NCBI GenBank assembly: GCA_916610825.1
Contig: OU744447.1
Location: forward strand, 9,655,751-9,719,750
Direction: 5' to 3'
Origin: Haliclystus octoradiatus
Lineage: Eukaryota > Cnidaria > Staurozoa > Stauromedusae > Haliclystidae
Length of the DNA stretch: 64,000 nt
In this document: piece after piece, positions 58,418 through 64,000 of the stretch
How the letters are laid out: each line of letters begins with the position of its first letter
Numbering within the stretch: the stretch's first letter is position 1
Notes under the pieces: generated by a model
Database searches by the model: none
What the model saw: only the letters and a program-made list of their open reading frames with translations
Told to the model about the DNA's origin: nothing
Program-made: the position numbers and the translations under genes

Positions 58418-61400
58418 TTATTCTGACCATGATTCTGGTGAGCTTCTTCTTTTCTTTTTACTTTTTTTGCTTGATTTGTCCTTGCTGCTTTTCTTTGATT
58501 TTTTTGAGTGAGATCTAAACAGATTAATTATTTCTATTGTAAGGGCAAATATATTAAAGTCAAACCTGTTACAACGACCATTTATATACAGCTGTCACTG
58601 GTCTATTCACTCTTGCAATGTCTAAAAGAGTATTTTCTACTTAAATAACCCTGTATATAAAGGTCACCTGCATATAGCAGCCAAATTTTATTTTTCATTT
58701 TGTATTTAATATTTTTTTTATGATCATGGTTCAATTGTATTTTTCCATTGCTTTGTTGTTTATTATTTCTATTGTTTCCAAGAAACCTCAGCCAATCGTA
58801 ACTGAGAACACATTCAAACTACAGCACGTCATGTCATAATTCTCAATAGATAGTGTAATTAAGACACATCAGGGTTTACTCCAGAAATACTGCTTTCATC
58901 AGAACAAGTCTCAAATTTTTGAAATTTACTAAAATAACCTTTTTATTGATTTTTTCTTCTTTTTAGTTCTTTCGTCTTCAGAAGATGAATCATCTAAAAA
59001 ATTATAACAATAACAAATTAATAAATAAATTGATAACATACAGTCACAGCCGTAACTACTTGTTCCCGACTGGGAGGGTATTCAAAATTTTGCTCAACAA
59101 AATGGATGTGGCATAGCCTTGGTCTTCAATACCCTCACAATTCCATGTTTTTGCAATTTTTTGTCTTAAAATTGCAAGAATTTTTCTAAAAATCTTTCTA
59201 CATCAAGATTTACAGGCCGTACACACAGTATGCATAAATGAGTGTTTGTTACGATGATGCAAAGCATTCTCCGTAATTTGAAGTTTATATATTTCAATTT
59301 GTAATTATCAAATAGTGCACGTTTCCTAGAATACCATTTGATTGTCACAAGATAACTAGAAAAAAATTCTTATACAAACAAATTTAGCAATAAGAAAGCC
59401 AATATTATTTCAGATTGATTGCCATAAGAGATGTTGCTTACCGTCACTTTCAGATTCAGAATGATGCCGCCTTCTATAAACAAACAAAGTATCACTGAAT
59501 TAGAATAAAACTAAATTTAAAAAATTTAACAAAATTGATTCAATCAACCTGATTGGTTTAGAGTTATGACGCCAAATCACCATATCAACAAAGAACACAA
59601 CCACATTCGAATACGCGATCGATCTTGCACTTCGAGCTTGATATCACGATTGAGAATTTCAAATTTGATCAAGAGGTTTCAAAAAACATTAACTTATGAA
59701 TAAGATGGTCATGCAAACGTTTATAAGGCCATGAAGCATTTGGGATGATGATAATTTCAGTTCAGATTAATTTTTAATCTTGAAATTTGGATCGGATTTG
59801 GATTTAGATAGCTCGTAACCGAGGTCAATTTCGATAAATACGATCCAACGCACGCTTCTAACATACATGGTCTGATAGAATTTTATTACTTTCTGCAAAC
59901 CTCAACTTTTTTAGATAAAATGTTTGAGTAATTTTAATGACTCAAAAACGTAATCCAAATCTTATGTTTCATATTTTTCTAATGATTTTGCTTTATACAG
60001 TATAGGCCTACAGCATTTTGCAATTTCCTTCTAACTTTCTCTAGCCTTCTGCAAACCAGGTTTCCGTATTTTGTCCAACCTTGCCACATATCTATGTGCC
60101 AGTACCGAAACGGATGAATTCTTTTTGATTATCCCTTTATATAAAGACAACCTCTCTATAATGGCCACACAACGTTCTTCTCCACTTTCCATTTGTTTAG
60201 AAATAAAAGAGTAGTCATGTTATCTGCATTGCTAATAACCAAATGCATGGTTCATTTACCTTGATTTTTTCTTCTCTCGTTTATGCTTTCTCTCTGCAAA
60301 AATCGTTCACAAGTATAAATTAATGAAGGATAACAAATATAAGTAAGTTATTCTATCTTCTATCGAGAAGGTCTATCATGACGAATTCTAAAATTTGACG
60401 TTATCATCAAACCCTTAAATTTAATTTATTGGTCCATGTGTTTGGAAATTCAAGGAAAAAGATTATTCAAAAATTTGACGATAAAATCTTGTCAGAGGCT
60501 TGAAACTGAAGAAGAATGGGAAACTACATGGTATTAAAAAAGAAATATATATATATATATATATATCAACAAAAGCAATCTCCATTTAAGGAAGACTAAC
60601 ATTATTAAGAATTTCAAACATTAAATGAAAATTTCATTTTTAATCAATTCAAACGGCAATTCATTTCAATTCAAATTAAATTTAAGGTAAAATTTAAACA
60701 GCCTTCTGTAATATAAACAAAGGCATGGAACTAACTCCGCAGCTAAAAGTGACAATTTGCCGCATCTAAATAGCTAAATAGATCATTTTCACAGCTAATT
60801 GTCCAATAGACACATCTTTGAAAGATCTCAGCTTAAAAGTATGTTCGCCTAAGCTAAACAGATCATTTCCACAGCTAAATTTCTATCAACCGCATCTTTA
60901 AAATATAGCAACTTTAAACTCAATTCACTGAAGCTAAGTGGCTCATTTCTGCAACTAATTTTCTATTGTAGACGCAACTTTGAAAAGTCACAGCTAAAAA
61001 GTAATTTATTTTCATCTTTTCCACAAAAAATGCAAATGCCAATAGACTATTACATGTATTATCTGGTCGCCACCTAGATTGATTACACATGTAATAATCT
61101 TTCAATCCTTTGCCCGTAAGTTTAGAATAATATTTTGACCAACTTTTACAGAATTCCCAGCATTCCCCTTTTGCTGCGTTTTGATCTTGATATATTTTTC
61201 AATACTATGTAAATTTGAAATAACATATTTACATGTACTGAAAGGCAAACACAGGATAGTTATTTTAAATTTACTAGCATTATATGTGCAGCCTGGCATA
61301 AAACTTATCACAAAATTGTAAAAAAATAAAAGAAAGAAATTACAATTAAAACTGTCTAGGTGGTTGAGCTAAATAGGTAAATTTACAAAATTGTAGACAA

Positions 61401-63858
61401 ATTAAACTTATTTAGGTGATGTTTGAAAATAGATAAAGATGAGGATGATACGACACCTTCAGGAAGTGAGTTCCAAGCATTAATTGAATGCAAAAAGAAA
61501 GAATTTAAAATTGTTGTACTTTTTGGTATATACCGAGCATAAACATAAACATAAAGGTTGTCAATGTATACCGAGTGCATGATTGTCATTATCTTCAAAA
61601 GAAGCGTAGTCTTGAACCAAGAAAGCCATGTCAATTATGAATATTTTTCATGAATAAAAACATGTGTAGTTGAAGGGAAAATTCTCCTCGAAAATCAACC
61701 AATTAAATCACAGTTATATCCAGAATGACACTGAACGGATTTCTGTAGCGGAAGGCCCTTAACGGAATGAAATATATTAAGTATTGCTGCGATAAAAAAA
61801 ATTTGCTGCGGTAAAGATCCAATTAGATGTGGTTAACAGGCTTTATAGCTGATACTAATTAGATATGATAAAGGGACTTTTCAGTTGCGGGGAATTTACA
61901 AAATAGCTTAGACTAATTAGATGCGGTAGCTTGACCTTTTAGATGCGGTAAATTGATTGAATAGCTGCGACTAATTAACTGCGGTAAATTAACTTTTTAG
62001 CAGTAGTAAATAAACTGAATAACTGGAACTGGTTAGCTGCGGTAAAAAGGACTTTTTAGCTGCGGACATATGTCATAAATAAACGAACTTGATTCTGAAA
62101 TTTAACATATTTTAGAAGATGTTACTATACACTTGCAAATGTTTGTATTCATATTTGCTTCAATCTGAAAAGTTTTTTCAACACTTCATCTGTGTCTTCC
62201 AGCAATCCTCATGTAGTAACTATGAATACAAACACATCAAGTGTATGGTGTTACCCTTTACTATTAACAAATAAATAAAAACTTGATAAGTAAAATAAAC
62301 CGATGGCTTACTTTTTGATTTTTTGAGTTCTTCAATCTTTCTTTGAACTAATATCTGATCGGTTTCTGAATCGCTTGATGTACTGCTAACATCAACAAGA
62401 ACTTCTTGCTCCGGTTTTAATTTAACAGTGTTGAAGCATTGAAATGTCAAATGGCCAGCTGCAGAAAAAAGAAAATAAAAGACACTTGAGTATGATATAC
62501 AGTCCCCTGCTTAAAGAGCAAATCATTTTATTGAATATATCCAAAATTGTTTTTTAAAAAAAATTGACCACAAATATGTTTATGGGATTTACAGGGTCAA
62601 GCACCGGTCAAAAACTTTTGATTTCGCCAACATCACTAGGATTTAAATTATCTCATTTATGTCAATGTTCATTGATGATAATTTCAGGGTTTATGACTAG
62701 TAAATCGAGCCCACCAATCACTATGAATAAAAAAGTTGTGAAAAAGTTGTGAAAAAAGATAAGCAAAATTTCAGCTTCCAAAATGTAATGAAAAAGTTGT
62801 GGTAATCTGGGAAATAATTTGGCATAATTACTACAAAATGCAATATTATCAAGTTAGAGATCATCAGCAGATCTTCATGTTTAGGGTCCGACAAATATTT
62901 TCTCCTTCCAGAAACCAGAAATTTTATCCAAAATATAGATTATTGTTAATTTTCTGATTTGTGGACAAATAAACAATAAACCTGATTTTCTTCTGAATTT
63001 TGTGAGCCTTCCGGAAACCTAGTTCAACTCATGATAAAACCATGTTACAGTCAAACCTGTTATAGCGACCACCTTTATACAGCAGCCACCTGTCTATAGT
63101 GGTCACTCTTGCAATGCCTAAAATAGTATTTTCTATTGAATCAACCTGTATATAAAGTCCACCTGTTCATAGTGGTCAATTTATCTACCTCTCGTAGCTG
63201 GCTGTTATATACAGGTTTCACTGTAAATACTTTAACAATGGTTTTCTTTCTACAACCTAATGTAATATCCTAGGTTATAAATTATTTTCAAGTATCCTAG
63301 AGATGCACAAGCTATCTCTGTATATTTGTATTAAATAACCAACTTCAATAGAATTTAGAGAAAATTTGTCATTTTCTGTTGTTGTATGAACATTAACAAC
63401 ATCAATCTGAAAAATAAACTAATAGAATGTAGATCTAGCCAATAGCCAACAACGAAAATTTGATCTATTGATACAGTTGCAAAATAAAAATGCAATGTAG
63501 TGCCAAAACAAATAAAATCAGTCTTGTGAAAAAAGTTTTCAGCTTATCAAATCCTGAATAAATGATGAAGATGATGATAATTGTTCTATGATTATTGCAA
63601 CATATATAATAGAAACCCTGATATTTCAACCACATGTAGACCTTAAATCGATGGCTTTTAATTATTAGACAGTGAGACAAAATGCACAGAACTGTCGAAA
63701 ATGATTTGAAAATCATCCTAATACTTCATATAATTTGTTTATGTTGCACTATTTAGTAACTCAGAAGTTGAATGATATTTTGTTTCCTTTACCATATCCA
63801 CATTTTTTACATCCGATTCTTTGCGAATCACTTTTATTCGTTAGTCGATCAATCAGTC
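58418..63858 (-). CDS. SREK1IP1: SREK1-interacting protein 1 (5' end outside window)
   Basis: Nuclear splicing-associated protein with a zinc knuckle and a basic/serine-rich tail. Exons: 63858-63793, 62458-62312, 60293-60260, 59473-59442, 58993-58939, 58514-58418; the frame closes over 142 codons plus stop. CCHC knuckle GCKKCGYAGHLTFQC (C-x2-C-x4-H-x4-C) is split by an intron inside GY|AG. Then VLVDVSSTSSDSETD, matching the vertebrate LDVSSTSSEDS, then KRKHKREKKKSRRRHHSESE, acidic DDDSSSEDE and a Lys/Ser tail ending SSPESWSE. Exon 63858 begins mid-codon, so at least one upstream exon lies beyond 64000. Identification rests on the knuckle plus the VSSTSS block; the low-complexity tail alone would not be decisive. 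Confidence 0.88.
58559..58686. mobile_element. Partial 177-bp MITE
   Basis: GTCAAACCTGTTACAACGAC then CCTGTATATAAAGGTCACCTG; right end missing. Lies in the last SREK1IP1 intron. Confidence 0.6.
59520..59690. repeat. Interspersed repeat, partner of 8415-8545
   Basis: GATTGGTTTAGAGTTATGACG, CGATCGATCTTGCA and ATTTGATCAAGAG match the 8.4-kb copy with changes. Confidence 0.5.
59872..60087. mobile_element. Worn hAT-type MITE copy
   Basis: Body colinear with 27826-28040 (GCAAACCTCAACTTTTTTAGA, CTTCTGCAAACCAGGTTTCC); ends decayed. Confidence 0.55.
60546..60567. repeat. (AT)n microsatellite
   Basis: Short AT dinucleotide run. Confidence 0.85.
60735..62075. mobile_element. Inverted element with TTAGCTGCGG sub-repeats
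   Basis: Left end CCGCAGCTAAAAGTGAC mirrors right end ACTTTTTAGCTGCGG. Left arm (to about 60990) has repeated CAGCTAA/CCGCATCT in one sense. Right arm (from about 61740) has TAGCTGCGGTAAA/TTAGATGCGGTA in the other. The centre contains a LINE relic at 61383-61634. In an SREK1IP1 intron. Confidence 0.65.
61383..61634 (-). pseudogene. LINE C-terminal relic
   Basis: Encodes FFLHSINAWNSLPEGVVSSS then LSIFKHHLNKFNLS, the usual AWNSLPxxVV end of non-LTR reverse transcriptases. Confidence 0.65.
62881..63026. mobile_element. Partial hAT-type MITE
   Basis: AGGGTCCGACAAATATTTTC at the left and GAGCCTTCCGGAAACCTAG at the right; terminal CAGGGT-type end lost on the right. Confidence 0.55.
63058..63223. 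mobile_element. TA-flanked MITE of the 177-bp family (166 bp)
   Basis: CAGTCAAACCTGTTATAGCG to ACAGGTTTCACTG, TA on both sides; short deletions relative to 53675-53851. Confidence 0.78.
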
Positions 63859-64000
63859 CTGGAAGTAATTGGAGATTAAAACAATTAGCAATAGCATTGG
63901 AAAATTATTGAAAACTTAGATGCTTGTAATAAGCTTAACAGTACATTGCGACTTGCCAATACTGTACTCACAAGTAACATTATTGAACAAAGTGTAGGCT

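Overview
This is a eukaryotic (metazoan) nuclear window: AT-rich, with intron-split genes using GT-AG splice sites, and dense in transposable-element debris. Gene content (LAR-like receptor phosphatase, UROD, kelch-like protein, EMC2, LEPROT-family, ELOF1, SREK1IP1) and gene structures fit an invertebrate deuterostome, perhaps an echinoderm or hemichordate. The phylum is an inference; no sequence marker here proves it.

Layout. (1) 556-14997, minus: 5' two thirds of a receptor-type protein tyrosine phosphatase (signal peptide, 2 Ig, 5 FN3, one membrane segment, start of the PTP domain); its 3' end lies left of the window. (2) 15000-20940: intergenic, mostly a decayed reverse-transcriptase element with a CxC-H-C finger and an endonuclease-like tail. 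(3) 20942-32620, minus: complete 11-exon UROD gene. (4) 32621-34519: intergenic, with LINE and Penelope-like remnants. (5) 34520-45251, minus: complete 4-exon BTB-BACK-kelch gene; its big intron holds a head-to-head Penelope-like palindrome, a perfect 68-bp inverted repeat and (ATT)n arrays. (6) 46290-47180, minus: intronless EMC2, sharing a short divergent promoter with (7) 47466-54104, plus: 7-exon LEPROT/VPS55-family gene. (8) 55621-57511, plus: complete 3-exon ELOF1. (9) 58418-63858, minus: SREK1IP1 lacking only its first exon(s), convergent with ELOF1.

The protein genes are unrelated in pathway: haem synthesis, ER membrane insertion, endosomal trafficking, transcription elongation, splicing, ubiquitin ligase adaptor and cell-surface signalling. 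They look like an ordinary gene neighbourhood rather than a functional cluster. Exon junctions were placed by hand, and the reading frame closes exactly in every gene (for example UROD 367 aa, ELOF1 83 aa, EMC2 296 aa, kelch protein 594 aa, LEPROT-like 135 aa).

The unusual material is in the non-coding DNA. It includes: (a) at least six full or near-full copies of a 177-bp TA-flanked MITE; (b) a hAT-type MITE with 8-bp target duplications; (c) fold-back elements bounded by TAGCCTGC; (d) Penelope-like 3' ends carrying a hammerhead-ribozyme-like core whose stem II covaries between copies; (e) three loci built from the palindrome TTCATGAA, one a ~34-copy 30-bp minisatellite; and (f) an inverted element with sub-repeats around TTAGCTGCGG. 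No toxin gene, CRISPR array, rRNA gene or convincing functional tRNA gene was seen.
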